NCBI RefSeq assembly: GCF_003584015.1
Contig: NZ_QXFM01000030.1
Location: 1-45,933 of the forward strand
Length of the DNA stretch: 45,933 nt
DNA from: Aurantiacibacter xanthus
Lineage (GTDB): Bacteria; Pseudomonadota; Alphaproteobacteria; Sphingomonadales; Sphingomonadaceae
Direction of reading: 5' to 3'
Notes under the pieces: model-generated
Databases searched by the model: none
Told to the model about the DNA's origin: nothing
Seen by the model: only the letters and a program-made list of their open reading frames with translations
Translations under genes and position numbers: made by a program
Shown here: piece after piece, positions 32,521 to 44,268 of the stretch
Layout of the letters: the number at the start of each line of letters is the position of its first letter
Position numbering within the stretch: the first letter of the stretch is position 1

Positions 32521-33342
32521 ATGGCAGCAATTTCAGGCCTCATACGCGTGATGGAGAAGGCCGCCCGCAAGGCGGGTGCCCGTCTGCGTCGCGACTTTGG
32601 CGAAATCGAGAACCTGCAGGTCAGCCGCAAGGGCCCGGCCGACTTCGTTTCCAAGGCAGACGAAGCCTCCGAGCGCATCCTGTGGGACGAGCTGAAGGCC
32701 GCGCGCCCCGGTTGGGGCTTCCTGCTCGAAGAGGGCGGCGAGATCGAGGCGGAGCCGGGCCAACCGCGCTTCATCATCGACCCGCTCGACGGCACCAGCA
32801 ACTTCCTCCACGGCCTGCCGCATTTCGCGATCTCGATCGCGGTGCAGGAGCGTAAGCTCGGCTCGGACGAGTGGGGCGAGGTAACCGCCGGTGTCATCTA
32901 TCAGCCGATCACCGACGAGACCTTCTGGGCCGAGAAGACGCGCGGTGCCTGGCTGCACGATGCGCGGCTGCGCGTCTCGGGACGCAGACACCTCAGCGAG
33001 GCGCTGATCGCCACCGGCACGCCTTATCAGGGCCATGGCAACTTCTCGGAATGGACGCGCATCTTCGGCCATGTCGGCCCGAATGTGGCGGGCATCCGTC
33101 GCTATGGCGCGGCTTCGCTCGATCTCGCATGGGTGGCAGCGGGCCGGTTCGACGGGTTCTGGGAAAGCGACCTTTCGGCATGGGATACCGCCGCAGGCTG
33201 TCTGCTGATCCGCGAAGCGGGCGGTTTCGTCTCCGATTATCGCGGCCGCAGCCTCACCATATGCGACAAGCAGGTGATCGCCGGCAACGACCAGATGCAC
33301 TCGCGTCTCCACAAGCTGGTGACCGAAGCGCTCAAGGCATAG
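32521..33342 (+). CDS. suhB: Inositol monophosphatase family protein
   Basis: 273 residues. Metal-site motifs: acidic LLEEGGEI near 68-75, DPLDGTSNF at 87-95 (three Mg ligands with the nucleophilic water), and WDTAAGCLLIREAGG from 221. The family removes phosphate from inositol-1-phosphate and related sugar phosphates, and SuhB also has an rRNA-transcription role in E. coli. Which applies here is not visible. It begins just behind repeat copy B; a tRNA promoter starts right after its stop. Confidence 0.88.
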   Translation: MAAISGLIRVMEKAARKAGARLRRDFGEIENLQVSRKGPADFVSKADEASERILWDELKAARPGWGFLLEEGGEIEAEPGQPRFIIDPLDGTSNFLHGLPHFAISIAVQERKLGSDEWGEVTAGVIYQPITDETFWAEKTRGAWLHDARLRVSGRRHLSEALIATGTPYQGHGNFSEWTRIFGHVGPNVAGIRRYGAASLDLAWVAAGRFDGFWESDLSAWDTAAGCLLIREAGGFVSDYRGRSLTICDKQVIAGNDQMHSRLHKLVTEALKA

Positions 33343-33343
33343 C

Positions 33344-33372
33344 TTGTCAGTTCGCGCAGCGGGCTGTATCGG
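33344..33372 (+). promoter_or_regulatory. Likely promoter of tRNA-Leu
   Basis: TTGTCA (33344-33349), 17 nt, then TATCGG (33367-33372), 16 nt before the mature tRNA 5' end. The -35 matches five of six, the -10 three of six, and the spacing is optimal. Confidence 0.5.
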
Positions 33373-33388
33373 CCCTTGCGCTGGCGAT

Positions 33389-33473
33389 GCCTCCGTGGCG
33401 GAATTGGTAGACGCGCTCGACTCAAAATCGAGTTTCTTCGGAAGTGCCGGTTCGAGTCCGGCCGGAGGTACCA
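33389..33473 (+). tRNA. tRNA-Leu (anticodon CAA)
   Basis: An 85-nt class II tRNA. Acceptor arm GCCTCCG pairs with CGGAGGT (G-T at the first pair), then discriminator A and an encoded CCA. The anticodon stem CTCGA/TCGAG encloses CTCAAAA, giving CAA, which reads UUG. A long variable arm follows (TTTCTTCGGAAGT region). The T arm is GCCGG-TTCGAGT-CCGGC. Confidence 0.97.
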
Positions 33474-33483
33474 GGCATCAGAA

Positions 33484-33510
33484 GGGGCGCTTACGGCGCC
33501 CCTTTTTCTT
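33484..33510 (+). terminator. Rho-independent terminator of tRNA-Leu
   Basis: A perfect 7-bp stem GGGGCGC/GCGCCCC with a TTACG loop is followed by TTTTTCTT, starting 11 nt after the tRNA CCA. Confidence 0.92.
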
Positions 33511-33578
33511 TGTCTGCGCATAAACCGTTATGCGGTGTTTTGCTTCACCTGCCAGCAAGGCTGCGATAGAGGCAGGCA

Positions 33579-35375
33579 ATGCTTGAAATGCCATCCTACC
33601 ATGCGCTCGCGGCCATGGTGCTGACCGTCGTCGTGTTCTACCTGTTCGCGCGGGGGAAGATGTCGACCGAGATCGTCTCGCTCGGCACCATCGCGGTGAT
33701 TGCGGTCGGGCTCTATTTCTATCCCTTGCCCAACGCTCAGCCCACCGACGGGCTGGCGCTCGCCTTCGCGGGGTTCGGGCACTATGCCCTGATAACGATC
33801 TGCGCGCTGATGATCCTGGGACGGGGGCTGGTGGTGACCGGCGCGCTCGATCCGGTATCACGCGTGCTGGAGAGGGTGTGGAAGGTCAACACCCAGCTCG
33901 GTCTGTTCGTGTCGCTGGCGATCGCCGCCGGGCTTTCCATGATTATCAACGATACCCCGGTGGTGGTGCTGTTGCTGCCGATCTTTGTCGCGCTTGCCCA
34001 GCGCGGGGCAATGCCTGCTTCCAAGACGCTGATCCCGATCAACGCGGCCGTGCTGATCGGCGGCATGGCAACCACCATCGGCACCTCGACCAACCTGCTG
34101 GTGGTCAGCATCGCGGTCGATCTCGGCATGCCGCAGATGAGCGTGTTCCATTACACCCCCATCGTGCTGGCGGCGGCGCTCGTCGCGTTTCCCTATCTGT
34201 GGCTGGTGATGCCGCGCCTGCTGCCCGACAACTCGCCCGACAAGAACCATAACGAGCGCCGCTTCTTCGCCAAGCTGCGCGTGACCGAACTGAGCGGACT
34301 GGTGGGCAAGCACTTCGACGAGATCGTCGATACGCTGCCCGAAGATTTTCGCTTTGAAGAGCGGCCCACTGGCCCCTTTCAGGCCGGGCAGCGGATGACG
34401 ATCTCCGGCACGCACTCGGGGCTGGAACATGCGATGCGGCTGCTGCGCGGTCCGGTCGCCCCGGCCTGGGTGGTCGACCGCATCCGTAGCGAAGGAAAGG
34501 CGCGCGACGAGGATATCGAAGTCGTCGAGATGATCGTCACCGGCGATAGCCGACTGGTCGGCCGCACGCTGGCGAGCAGCAATATCGCCGATCATTATGG
34601 CGTCGCTGTGCTCGGCATTCACCGTCCGGCCAGACCGCTGGCTGAGGAACCAAGCCCCGTCGATGCCGACCTGCGTCTGGCCGAAGGCGACGTGCTGCTG
34701 GTGATGGGCCTTGGCGACGGACTGGAAGCCTTCACCGTTGGCGACGGGCTGCTGCGCCTTGAAGGCGCGCGGGAAATGCCGCGTCGGTCGAAAGCCGTGA
34801 TTGCGGGCGTGATCATGTTCGGCTCGGTGGTCTTTGCTTCGGTGGGGCTGGTGCCGATTGCCATTTCGGCGCTGGCCGGGGCGATCCTGATGTTCGTGAC
34901 CGGATGCGTGAAATTCGATCGCGTGGGCCGGGCGCTCTCGGGCAAGGTGATCGTGCTGGTCGCCGCCAGCATCGCCATCGGGCGCATCGTGCTCGATAGC
35001 GGCGCGGCGATGTGGCTGGGCGAGGCGCTTGCACTCGGCCTGCAACACCTGCCACCGGCAGGCGTGGTCGCAGCCATCATGCTGTTCGTGACCGTGCTCA
35101 CCAACTTCGCCTCGAACGCCACGGCGGCCACCGTGGGCACGCCGATTGCGTTCAATCTGGCGACCCAGCTCGGCATGCCGCAGGAGCCGCTGGTGCTGGC
35201 CGTGCTGTTCGGCTGCAACCTGTGTTATGCCACCCCCATCGCCTATCAGACCAACATGCTGATCATGGCTGAGGGCCGCTATTCCTTCGCCGACTATCTG
35301 CGCACGGGTGTGCCGCTGGTGCTGATCATGGTGACCACACTGAGCATTCTGCTGGCGATAACCTACGGGATGTAA
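33579..35375 (+). CDS. SLC13-type permease with TrkA-C (RCK_C) regulatory domains
   Basis: 598 residues. An N-terminal half of ion-transporter membrane helices (LAAMVLTVVVFYLFARGK; LGLFVSLAIAAGLSMIINDTPVVVLLLPIFV; MATTIGTSTNLLVVSIA) carries the paired re-entrant N-D-T-P and T-S-T-N-L motifs of the DASS/SLC13 fold. Two soluble RCK_C-like stretches (about 215-400) interrupt it, and a second membrane half ends in ATAATVGTPIAFNLA and LCYATPIAYQTNML. Substrates of this group include sulfate, dicarboxylates or cations; none can be named. It stands alone after the tRNA terminator. Confidence 0.88.
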   Translation: MLEMPSYHALAAMVLTVVVFYLFARGKMSTEIVSLGTIAVIAVGLYFYPLPNAQPTDGLALAFAGFGHYALITICALMILGRGLVVTGALDPVSRVLERVWKVNTQLGLFVSLAIAAGLSMIINDTPVVVLLLPIFVALAQRGAMPASKTLIPINAAVLIGGMATTIGTSTNLLVVSIAVDLGMPQMSVFHYTPIVLAAALVAFPYLWLVMPRLLPDNSPDKNHNERRFFAKLRVTELSGLVGKHFDEIVDTLPEDFRFEERPTGPFQAGQRMTISGTHSGLEHAMRLLRGPVAPAWVVDRIRSEGKARDEDIEVVEMIVTGDSRLVGRTLASSNIADHYGVAVLGIHRPARPLAEEPSPVDADLRLAEGDVLLVMGLGDGLEAFTVGDGLLRLEGAREMPRRSKAVIAGVIMFGSVVFASVGLVPIAISALAGAILMFVTGCVKFDRVGRALSGKVIVLVAASIAIGRIVLDSGAAMWLGEALALGLQHLPPAGVVAAIMLFVTVLTNFASNATAATVGTPIAFNLATQLGMPQEPLVLAVLFGCNLCYATPIAYQTNMLIMAEGRYSFADYLRTGVPLVLIMVTTLSILLAITYGM

Positions 35376-35692
35376 GTCTGCCCGCACTCAAGCGCGGACC
35401 AGCCTTGGCACTGTGCGACCTGCATGCTTCGCGGCGTTGGTTCGCGTCCGTCACCGTGGCGAAATGTCTGGGTGCTTTTTGCTGGAGCAGGCAGCCTGCT
35501 GGCCTTTGCCGCCGCAGATGCATCCTGCGGACGGCTCCTGAATTACTATACGCTGTCTATAGAGGCACATACCTAAGACATATGTTGGTCGGAAGGCTTG
35601 CGGACCGGTAGGTGTAAAGTTTACCGACAATTTATCCTTCCCGGCTAACGCCCGACGACCGGGCGCAATTCCGGCAGCAAGCGGCAGGAACC
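35376..35692 (+). promoter_or_regulatory. 317-bp region upstream of the sugar transferase-prsK-prsR operon
   Basis: No gene is evident. An A/T-richer patch (about 35540-35590) stands out from the GC-rich background. A perfect palindrome GTAAAGTTTAC is at 35614-35624, about 70 nt before the sugar transferase start, a good place for a regulator. I found no -24/-12 sigma-54 site with correct spacing in this region. Confidence 0.4.
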
Positions 35693-37081
35693 ATGATCCG
35701 ACTCTTCAAACACTACATTCCGCATGCTGTGTTGCTGCTGGGTCTGCTTGACTTTGTGTTGCTGTTGCTGGCCGCCAATTTCGCCTGGACCTTCCGTGCT
35801 ACGCAGATCGCCATCGAACCCGGCCCCCTTGGCGAACGCATCCTTCCGCTGACCGCCTTCGCGCTGACCACGCTCGCCGCGATGATCGCGGTGGGGGTCT
35901 ATGGCGCAGATGCGCTGCGCTCGATGCGGTTCGCCTGCGCGCGGCTGCTGGTTGCGGTGAGCCTCGCCATTCTGGCGCTGGCGCTGATCGACTTCGTGCT
36001 GCCGGGGCACACCTTCTGGCGCTCGACGCTGCTCTATTCGATGGGCATTTCCATCGCCCTGCTGGTGATCAACCGTCTTCTGGTGGGCGGGTTGCTGGGC
36101 ACGGCGGCCTTCCGGCGGCGGGTGCTGGTGCTTGGCGCAGGCCCGCGCGCGCAGCGGCTGCTTCAACTCAGCGAGCGGCCCGGCAGCGGGTTCGCCATTG
36201 TCGGCTATATCGCCATGAGTGAGCAGCAAACCATTCAGATCCCCGAGGCCATCGCCCGCTCGGCCATTCACGATCTGGCCAAGTTCGTCAGCAATCTGGG
36301 CGTCACCGAAGTGGTGCTTGCGCTGGAAGAGCGGCGCAATGCCCTGCCGCTGAAGGATCTGCTGCGGATCAAGACCGCGGGTGTCCACGTCAACGACTTC
36401 TCCAGCTTTCTCGAACGCGAGACGGGGCGGGTCGATCTCGATACGCTCAACCCGAGCTGGCTGATCTTCTCCGACGGCTTTTCCTCGAGCCGCATGTTCT
36501 CCAGCATCGCCAAGCGTGCGTTCGACATTGTCGCCAGCCTCCTGCTGCTGGTGCTGGCGCTGCCGCTGATCCTGTTTTTCGCGCTGCTGGTGAAGCTCGA
36601 TTCGAAAGGTCCGGCCTTCTTCCGGCAGGAACGGGTGGGGCTTTACGGCCAGAAGTTCGTGCTGGTGAAGCTGCGCTCGATGCGCACCGATGCCGAGAAG
36701 GACGGCGCCAAGTGGGCCGACAAGGACGATCCGCGCATCACCCGCGTCGGCAATCTGATCCGCAAGATCCGGGTCGATGAACTGCCGCAGGTGTGGACAG
36801 TCCTCAAAGGAGAGATGAGCTTCGTCGGCCCGCGCCCCGAGGTGCCCAAGTTCGTCGAGGAACTGGACGCGGCTCTCCCCTATTATGCCGAGCGGCACAT
36901 GGTGAAGCCGGGCATCACGGGCTGGGCGCAGATCAACTATCCCTATGGCGCATCGGTCGAGGATGCACGCGCCAAGCTCGAATACGACCTCTATTATGCG
37001 AAGAACTACACGCCCTTCCTCGACCTGCTGATCCTGTTGCAGACGCTGCGGGTGGTGCTCTGGCATGAGGGCGCGCGTTGA
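35693..37081 (+). CDS. Sugar transferase, PEP-CTERM system-associated (polyprenyl-phosphate glycosylphosphotransferase)
   Basis: 462 residues. Four N-terminal membrane segments, a nucleotide-fold middle ([15 protein letters not shown]) and a further membrane helix ([18 protein letters not shown]) precede the bacterial sugar-transferase domain: [44 protein letters not shown] core (DELPQ), VGPRPEVP, and [12 protein letters not shown]. It moves a sugar-1-phosphate from a nucleotide to undecaprenyl phosphate, beginning the exopolysaccharide repeat. It is 18 kb from the main locus. Its TGA overlaps the prsK ATG. Confidence 0.95.
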   Translation: MIRLFKHYIPHAVLLLGLLDFVLLLLAANFAWTFRATQIAIEPGPLGERILPLTAFALTTLAAMIAVGVYGADALRSMRFACARLLVAVSLAILALALIDFVLPGHTFWRSTLLYSMGISIALLVINRLLVGGLLGTAAFRRRVLVLGAGPRAQRLLQLSERPGSGFAIVGYIAMSEQQTIQIPEAIARSAIHDLAKFVSNLGVTEVVLALEERRNALPLKDLLRIKTAGVHVNDFSSFLERETGRVDLDTLNPSWLIFSDGFSSSRMFSSIAKRAFDIVASLLLLVLALPLILFFALLVKLDSKGPAFFRQERVGLYGQKFVLVKLRSMRTDAEKDGAKWADKDDPRITRVGNLIRKIRVDELPQVWTVLKGEMSFVGPRPEVPKFVEELDAALPYYAERHMVKPGITGWAQINYPYGASVEDARAKLEYDLYYAKNYTPFLDLLILLQTLRVVLWHEGAR

Positions 37082-39188
37082 TGGGGCCGGTGTGGTTCCT
37101 GTTTGTCTACTTTGTGTTCGTGGCCGCCGCCTCGAGCGCGGCAGTCCTGGCCTTGTGGCTGATCTCCAGCGAGCGCGCGAAGAGCCCGGCCAGGACGGCC
37201 ACCGCAGCAGCGCTCGGCGTTTCGAGCGCCTGGGGCTTTTGCGCGATCGGCTTCGGCTATCTCGCCACGCCGACGGTCTTTCTCCTCTCGGCCACCTATT
37301 TTGCCTGGCTCTGGCTGCTCTACCGGCTGTTCGGCCACGATGAGCGCGACAAGAGCCTTGCCCCGATCCGGCCCGTCGTGGCCGCGCTGGCGCTGGTGGA
37401 ACTGCTGCATCTGTCGACGCTGCTGGCGCTGTCCAATCACATGGGCGATTCTGCGCCCGCTCAGTTGATCGCGCACTTTGCCGTCATCTTCCGCCTGCTG
37501 TTTTGTGTGGGTGCCCTGGTGCTGGTGCACAACCTCTATGCCGGGGCCGAGCAACTGTCGCGCCAGTCGCTGCGCTGGCCCGCTGCCGCGATGGGCGCGA
37601 TCTGGCTTTACGATCTCAACTTCTACACCATCGCCTATCTGCTGAACGGGCTGCCCGAGATGCTCGCCCAATTGCGCGGTGCGGCGCTGCTGGTGGCGGT
37701 GATCGTTCTTGCGGTCGGCTCGTTCCGCAGCGAGTCGGAGCTGAAATTCCGCCCTTCGCGCAGCTTTGCCTTCCAGTCGTTCTCACTGCTGGTGATCGGC
37801 ACCTATCTGGTGGTGATGGTGGTGGTGGCCCAGGCCATTTCCTATGCGGGGAACGCCTATGCGCCGGCGATGCAGGCCGGCTTCATGCTGGCCGCCAGTG
37901 CCGTGGCGCTGGCGGTGCTGCCGTCGCCCAAGCTGCGCCGCTGGCTGAGGGTGATGATCTCCAAGCATCTGTTCCAGCACCGCTACGACTATCGCACCGA
38001 ATGGCTGCGCTTTACCGATACCATCGGCCGCGCCGGACCGCAGGCACCCCCGCTGCCGCAGCGCATCGTGCAGGCCGTGGCCGACGTGACCGACAGCCCC
38101 GCAGGGCTTCTGCTGACCCCGCTCGATGAGGGCGGGCTGGCGCTGGCGGCGCGCTGGCAATGGAGCGCTATCGAGGTGCCGGGCGTGGCCGTTTGCTGCG
38201 AGGGCGCGCGCTTCTTCGAGGAAAGCCAGTTCATCCTCGACCTTGACGACCTGCGTGCCGGGCGCGAACAGGAAATCCCGCCTGCCGCCTATCCCGCATG
38301 GTTGCTGGAAGACGAACGCGCCTGGGCGGTGGTCCCGCTGGTCCATTACGAGCGGCTTGTCGGGCTTGTCGTGCTGGCCCGCCCGCCGCTGGCGCGTCAG
38401 CTTGACTGGGAGGACTTCGATCTGCTGCGCGTGGTGGGCCGCCAGCTCGCCAGCTACCTTGCCGAACATGCCACGCAGGATGCGCTGGGCGAGGCGCAGC
38501 GGTTCGACGAGTTCAACCGCCGGATCGCCTTCGTGATGCACGACATCAAGAACCTCGCCAGCCAACTTTCGCTGCTGGCGCGCAATGCCGAACTGCACGC
38601 CGACAAGCCCGCCTTTCGCGCGGACATGCTGCTGACGCTGCGAAACTCGACCGACAAGTTGCAAGGGCTGCTTGACCGCCTTGGCCGCTATGGCTCCCAT
38701 TCCGGCAACGCTCGCGAGCAGGTCGATCTGGCCGCGATGGTCCGCTCGGTCGCCGCGCAATACAGCACCAGGCACGAGGTGCGCGCGAAGGAACATGCCG
38801 CCTGCTATGTCGCGGCCAATGCCGAAGCGCTCGAACAGGCGCTGGTCCATCTGGTGCAGAACGCGATCGAGGCAAGCGCGCCGACATCGCCGGTATTGCT
38901 CGATCTGCGCATCGAGGGTGACACCGCGATCATGGAAGTTGCTGATACGGGTGTTGGCATGAGTGCCGAATTTATCCGCACGCATCTGTTCAAGCCGTTC
39001 CATTCCTCCAAGCCCGGCGGGTTCGGGATCGGTGCCTTCGAGGCGCGCGAGATGATCCGCGCCATGGGCGGACGGCTCGATGTCGAATCGCGTGAGGGGC
39101 AGGGGACACGGTTTCTGGTGCGCCTGCCGAACAGTGGAAGTGCCGCCGTGCGGCGCGATATCAACGATCAAAACGCCGAGGTGGCATA

Positions 39189-39189
<1 letters not shown>
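37081..39189 (+). CDS. prsK: PEP-CTERM system sensor histidine kinase PrsK
   Basis: 702 residues. About eight N-terminal membrane helices (residues ~5-282) are followed by a GAF-like domain (about 325-465), then a short dimerisation helix with phospho-acceptor His487 in FVMHDIKNLASQLS, and an HATPase domain with VQNAIEAS (N box), VADTGVGM (G1), and GGFGIGAFEAREM (G2). The HDxKN form is typical of PrsK. It senses an unknown envelope signal and would phosphorylate PrsR. ATG 37081 is in TGATG with the sugar transferase stop; the stop TAA shares its last base with the prsR ATG. Confidence 0.96.
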
Positions 39190-40553
<1,364 letters not shown>

Positions 40554-40560
40554 CGCAGGG

Positions 40561-41607
40561 CTAGGCGGCCTCCGTTACGCCCCGCTTCTTCTGCCGGATC
40601 GACCACCACAGCGAGAGCCCGATCAGCGTCGCACCGATCAGGCCGGTGATCGTCTCGGGGATATGAAACCGGGCCGAGGCGAGCATGATTCCGCCCAACG
40701 CGATAATCGCCCAGAAGGCCCCGTGTTCGAGGAACTCATACTCGGCCAGCGTGCCCTTCTTCACGAGGTGGATCGTCATTGCACGCACGAAGAATGCACC
40801 AATCGACAGGCCAAGCGCGATGATCACCATGTTGTTCGACAGCGCGAAGGCCCCGATCACCCCGTCGAAGCTGAAGCTGGCGTCAAGAATGTTCAGATAG
40901 ATGAACCCGCCGAGGCCAGAGCGCACCATGGCCCCCGCCGCGCGGCGCAGTTCGTCCTTGTATTCGAGCCACTTCGAAATGCCCTCAACGGCAATGAAGG
41001 TGACGATCCCGAGCATCCCGGCCACCAGGAAACTCAGCGCATCGGCGTCATTCAGCAGCAGCGAGATGAAGAACATCGTCAGCAGCAGCAGGCCGACCTC
41101 GATGGCAGGCACCCGCGCAAAGCTCGACAGCCAGCGCTCCAGCGTGCGGATCCAGTGGACCTCCTTCTCGGCATCGAAAAAGAACTTCGAGCCAACCAGC
41201 GCGAGGAACGCTCCGCCAAATCCGGCAATGGCGACATGGGCGGAACTGACGATCCGCTCATATTCCTGCGGGTTGCTCAGCGACAGGTTAAGCGCCTGCA
41301 CCGGCCCGATCCCCGCCGCGATGGCGACGATCGCGAGCGGAAACACCATGCGCATTCCGAACACGGCAAAGGCGATACCCCAGGTGAGGAACCGCCGCTG
41401 CCAGACGTCGTCCATCTCCTTCAGCACCGAGGCGTTGACCACCGCGTTATCGAAGCTGAGCGAAATCTCCAGCACCGACAGCACCACGATGATCCACAGC
41501 ACACCGGCGACACCGGCGATGGTGCCCGTGCTGTCCCAGCCATACCATGCCCCCAGCACGAGGCAGATGATGGCGAAGATCAGCGATCCGCGATAAAACT
41601 GGAACAA
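40561..41607 (-). CDS. DUF475/TerC-like integral membrane protein
   Basis: 348 residues, mostly membrane helices. SLEISLSFDNAVVNASVL near residues 46-62 and LDASFSFDGVIGAFALS near 242 carry paired Asp-Asn/Asp-Gly motifs like those of TerC, often tied to metal-ion or tellurite handling. The substrate is unknown. The start is TTG 41607, with AAAGG 8 nt upstream, 11 nt from the panB stop, so it is the second gene of a leftward pair. Confidence 0.82.
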   Translation of the reverse strand: MFQFYRGSLIFAIICLVLGAWYGWDSTGTIAGVAGVLWIIVVLSVLEISLSFDNAVVNASVLKEMDDVWQRRFLTWGIAFAVFGMRMVFPLAIVAIAAGIGPVQALNLSLSNPQEYERIVSSAHVAIAGFGGAFLALVGSKFFFDAEKEVHWIRTLERWLSSFARVPAIEVGLLLLTMFFISLLLNDADALSFLVAGMLGIVTFIAVEGISKWLEYKDELRRAAGAMVRSGLGGFIYLNILDASFSFDGVIGAFALSNNMVIIALGLSIGAFFVRAMTIHLVKKGTLAEYEFLEHGAFWAIIALGGIMLASARFHIPETITGLIGATLIGLSLWWSIRQKKRGVTEAA

Positions 41608-41618
41608 GCTGGGGGCCT

Positions 41619-42488
41619 TTATTTGGGCTGGTAGGTTTGTTCGGGGCCGGGGAAGCTGCGCTCGCGCACTTCGGCGGCGTAGGTCTCGGCGGTGCGGCTG
41701 ATCAGGCCGGCCATGTCTTCATAGCGTTTCACAAAGCGGGGCACGCGCTCGAACATGCCGAGCATGTCTTCCGTGACCAGCACCTGCCCGTCGCACCTGG
41801 CAGAGGCGCCGATGCCGATGGTGATGCAGCTCACCGCCTCGGTCACGGCAATGGCAATCGGCTCGACCACGCCTTCGACCACGATGGCAAAGGCCCCCGC
41901 ATCGCACAGAGCCTTGGCATCGCTGACAATCTTGTCAGCTTCGGCGTCCGAGCGCCCGCGCGCGCCATAGCCGCCGAGCACGTTCACCGCCTGCGGGGTG
42001 AGCCCGACGTGGCCCACCACCGGAATGCCGCGCTTGACGAGGAAGGCCACGGTCTCGGCCATGGCCTCCCCGCCTTCGAGCTTCACGGCAGCGGCGTTGC
42101 TCGCCTTGAGCAGCATGGCGGCGGCATCGAATGCCGCTTCTGGCGAGGCTTCATAGGAGCCGAAAGGCATATCGACCACCACCACCGAATGGTACGATCC
42201 GCGCACGACAGCGGCGGCATGGTTGGCCATCATGTCAAGCGTGACGGGGATGGTGGAAGGCAAGCCGTAGATCACCTGCCCCAGCGAGTCCCCCACCAGC
42301 AGCATATCGCAATGCGGATCGAGCAGCTGCGCCTGTCGCGCGGTGTAGGCGGTGAGCATGACGACGGGTTCGGCAGTGACACCATCGACCTTGCGCGCGC
42401 GGATCGCAGGTACCGTCAGCCGTTTCATCGGCGCGGGCGTGGGATTGGCACGGCTGGTGGAGGTGTCGAGCGTGAAGCTGGTAGACAT
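41619..42488 (-). CDS. panB: 3-methyl-2-oxobutanoate hydroxymethyltransferase
   Basis: 289 residues. Motifs: VMLTAYTARQAQ, DMLLVGDSLGQVIYG (Mg-binding Asp), VVVVDMPFGSYEAS, VKLEGGEAMAE and PVVGHVGLTPQAVN, all characteristic of PanB. It transfers a hydroxymethyl group from methylene-tetrahydrofolate to alpha-ketoisovalerate in pantothenate synthesis. About 20 N-terminal residues before MKRLTVPAIRARK form an extension; a start at that Met is also possible. panC is not in the window. Confidence 0.96.
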   Translation of the reverse strand: MSTSFTLDTSTSRANPTPAPMKRLTVPAIRARKVDGVTAEPVVMLTAYTARQAQLLDPHCDMLLVGDSLGQVIYGLPSTIPVTLDMMANHAAAVVRGSYHSVVVVDMPFGSYEASPEAAFDAAAMLLKASNAAAVKLEGGEAMAETVAFLVKRGIPVVGHVGLTPQAVNVLGGYGARGRSDAEADKIVSDAKALCDAGAFAIVVEGVVEPIAIAVTEAVSCITIGIGASARCDGQVLVTEDMLGMFERVPRFVKRYEDMAGLISRTAETYAAEVRERSFPGPEQTYQPK

Positions 42489-42669
42489 GGTGTGCTTCTA
42501 GCCTTGAGATTCCGTCACAACAAGTCGTCCGCGCCTCCGATTTTGCCGGATTGTGGGGAACTGCGGCAAATCCCGAATTCCGGCTTGCCATGGGCGAGAC
42601 TTATATTAGCTTCAAATGCTTACAAAGGCCCGGACGGGGCGGGCCTCCTAATTCGGGATAGCGTCTGCC

Positions 42670-44259
42670 ATGCTTCTGGATCGCATCAAGCCTCTCGACG
42701 CAATCCTGGCGACAGCCAACAAGAAATCACTGAATCGCACACTTGGCGCCTTCCAGCTGACCTTGTTCGGGATCGGTGCGGTAATCGGCACCGGTATCTT
42801 CGTGCTAACTTCGGCGGGCGCGCAGAAGGCTGGGCCCGGCCTGATGCTGGCCTTCGCCATCGCCGGGGCGGTCTGTATCGTGGCCGCGCTCTGCTATGCC
42901 GAAATTGCCGCGATGATCCCGGTCGCGGGAAGCGCCTATACCTATTCCTACGCGTCGATGGGTGAGTTTCTGGCCTGGACGGTGGGCTGGGCGCTGATCA
43001 TGGAATATGCCATCGCCGCCTCGGCGGTGTCGGTGGGCTGGTCAGGGTATTTTTCCGGCACCTTCCTCAATGAGATTCTCGGAGTCAGCCTGCCACCGGC
43101 GCTATCCGCCGGGCCGCTGGCGCTGGGCGGCGCGCCGGGCGGGGTGATCAACCTGCCTGCCCTTATCATCGCCCTGCTGATTACCGGCCTGCTCGTGATC
43201 GGCACCAGTGAGAGCGCCAAGCTCAATGCCATTCTGGTTTCCATCAAGGTGATCGCGCTGACTGCTTTCGTGGCGCTCACATTCACCAGCCCCGAGTTCT
43301 CGACCGATAAGTTCAACCCCTTCCTGCCCGCGGGCATCTTCGGGGGCTGGGGCACGGGTGTCGGTGCAGTGGGGGCGGCTGCCACGATCTTCTTTGCCTA
43401 TGTCGGCTTCGATGCCGTCTCCACCGCTGCCGAGGAAACCAAGAACCCGCAGCGGAACGTGCCGATCGGCCTCGTTGGCTCGCTGTTGTTCTGTACCGTG
43501 TTCTATATCGTGGTGGCTGCGGGTGCGGTCGGCACGATTGGCGGGCAACCGATCATGGGGCCGGGCGGTGTGCCGTTCCCGGCCGGTTCCGAAGAGCTGG
43601 CGCGCCAGTGCGCGATGCCCGAACATGCCGGTGCGCTGGTCTGCTCGAACGAGGCGCTGGCGCATGTGCTGCGCGAAATCGGCTTTTCCGGCATCGGCAA
43701 TACGCTGGGTATTGCAGCCTTCCTCGCCTTGCCGTCGGTGATCCTGGTGCTGATCTTCGGTCAGACCCGCATTTTCTTCGTGATGGCCCGCGATGGCCTG
43801 CTGCCCGAGAAGCTGAGTTCAGTCCATCCCAAGTACAAGACCCCGCACGTGGTGACTTTGCTCACCGGCGGCGTGGTCGCGATTGCGGCAGCTTTCTTTC
43901 CGGTCGGCAAGCTGGCCGACATTTCCAATGCCGGCACGCTCTATGCGTTCATGATGGTCGCGATTGCGGTGATGGTGCTGCGCAGACGCGATCCGCAGCG
44001 GCAGCGTTCGTTCAGGGTGCCAGCGGTTTGGATCATCGCTCCGCTAACCGTACTGGGCACTATATTCCTGTTTCTCAATCTGCCGACCGAGGCGATGCTG
44101 TTCCTGCCCGGATGGGGCTTTCTCGGCATCGTGATTTATCTGAGCTATGGCCGTCGCCACAGCCATCTCGGTCGCGGAGTGGTGGAAGTGGTCGACGATA
44201 TTGGCGGCCTGGAGCATGATTTCCCGATCGATACCCCGGCAAGCAAGCCAGATCGCTGA
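42670..44259 (+). CDS. APC-family amino-acid permease (cationic amino-acid transporter type)
   Basis: 529 residues, about 12-14 membrane helices. Helix 1 has the APC signature FGIGAVIGTGIFVLTSAGA, and helix 6 has FFAYVGFDAVSTAAEETKNP with the F-x-G-F-D/E motif of the CAT subgroup. Helix 8 region RIFFVMARDGLLPE is also typical. Likely amino-acid uptake by proton or sodium symport; the substrate is not readable. Transcribed alone after a 181-bp gap that contains no promoter I can defend. Confidence 0.9.
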   Translation: MLLDRIKPLDAILATANKKSLNRTLGAFQLTLFGIGAVIGTGIFVLTSAGAQKAGPGLMLAFAIAGAVCIVAALCYAEIAAMIPVAGSAYTYSYASMGEFLAWTVGWALIMEYAIAASAVSVGWSGYFSGTFLNEILGVSLPPALSAGPLALGGAPGGVINLPALIIALLITGLLVIGTSESAKLNAILVSIKVIALTAFVALTFTSPEFSTDKFNPFLPAGIFGGWGTGVGAVGAAATIFFAYVGFDAVSTAAEETKNPQRNVPIGLVGSLLFCTVFYIVVAAGAVGTIGGQPIMGPGGVPFPAGSEELARQCAMPEHAGALVCSNEALAHVLREIGFSGIGNTLGIAAFLALPSVILVLIFGQTRIFFVMARDGLLPEKLSSVHPKYKTPHVVTLLTGGVVAIAAAFFPVGKLADISNAGTLYAFMMVAIAVMVLRRRDPQRQRSFRVPAVWIIAPLTVLGTIFLFLNLPTEAMLFLPGWGFLGIVIYLSYGRRHSHLGRGVVEVVDDIGGLEHDFPIDTPASKPDR

Positions 44260-44268
44260 ACAAGGTAC

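Noticed and set aside
35400-35490. TTGGCAC and TTTTTGCT segments as a sigma-54 promoter for the PrsK-PrsR operon
   Set aside because: The GG to GC spacing is wrong (not 10 nt) in both.
42489-42669. TTGCCA and TATATT as a promoter for the amino-acid permease
   Set aside because: The spacing is about 11 nt, too short for sigma-70, and no alternative pair was better.
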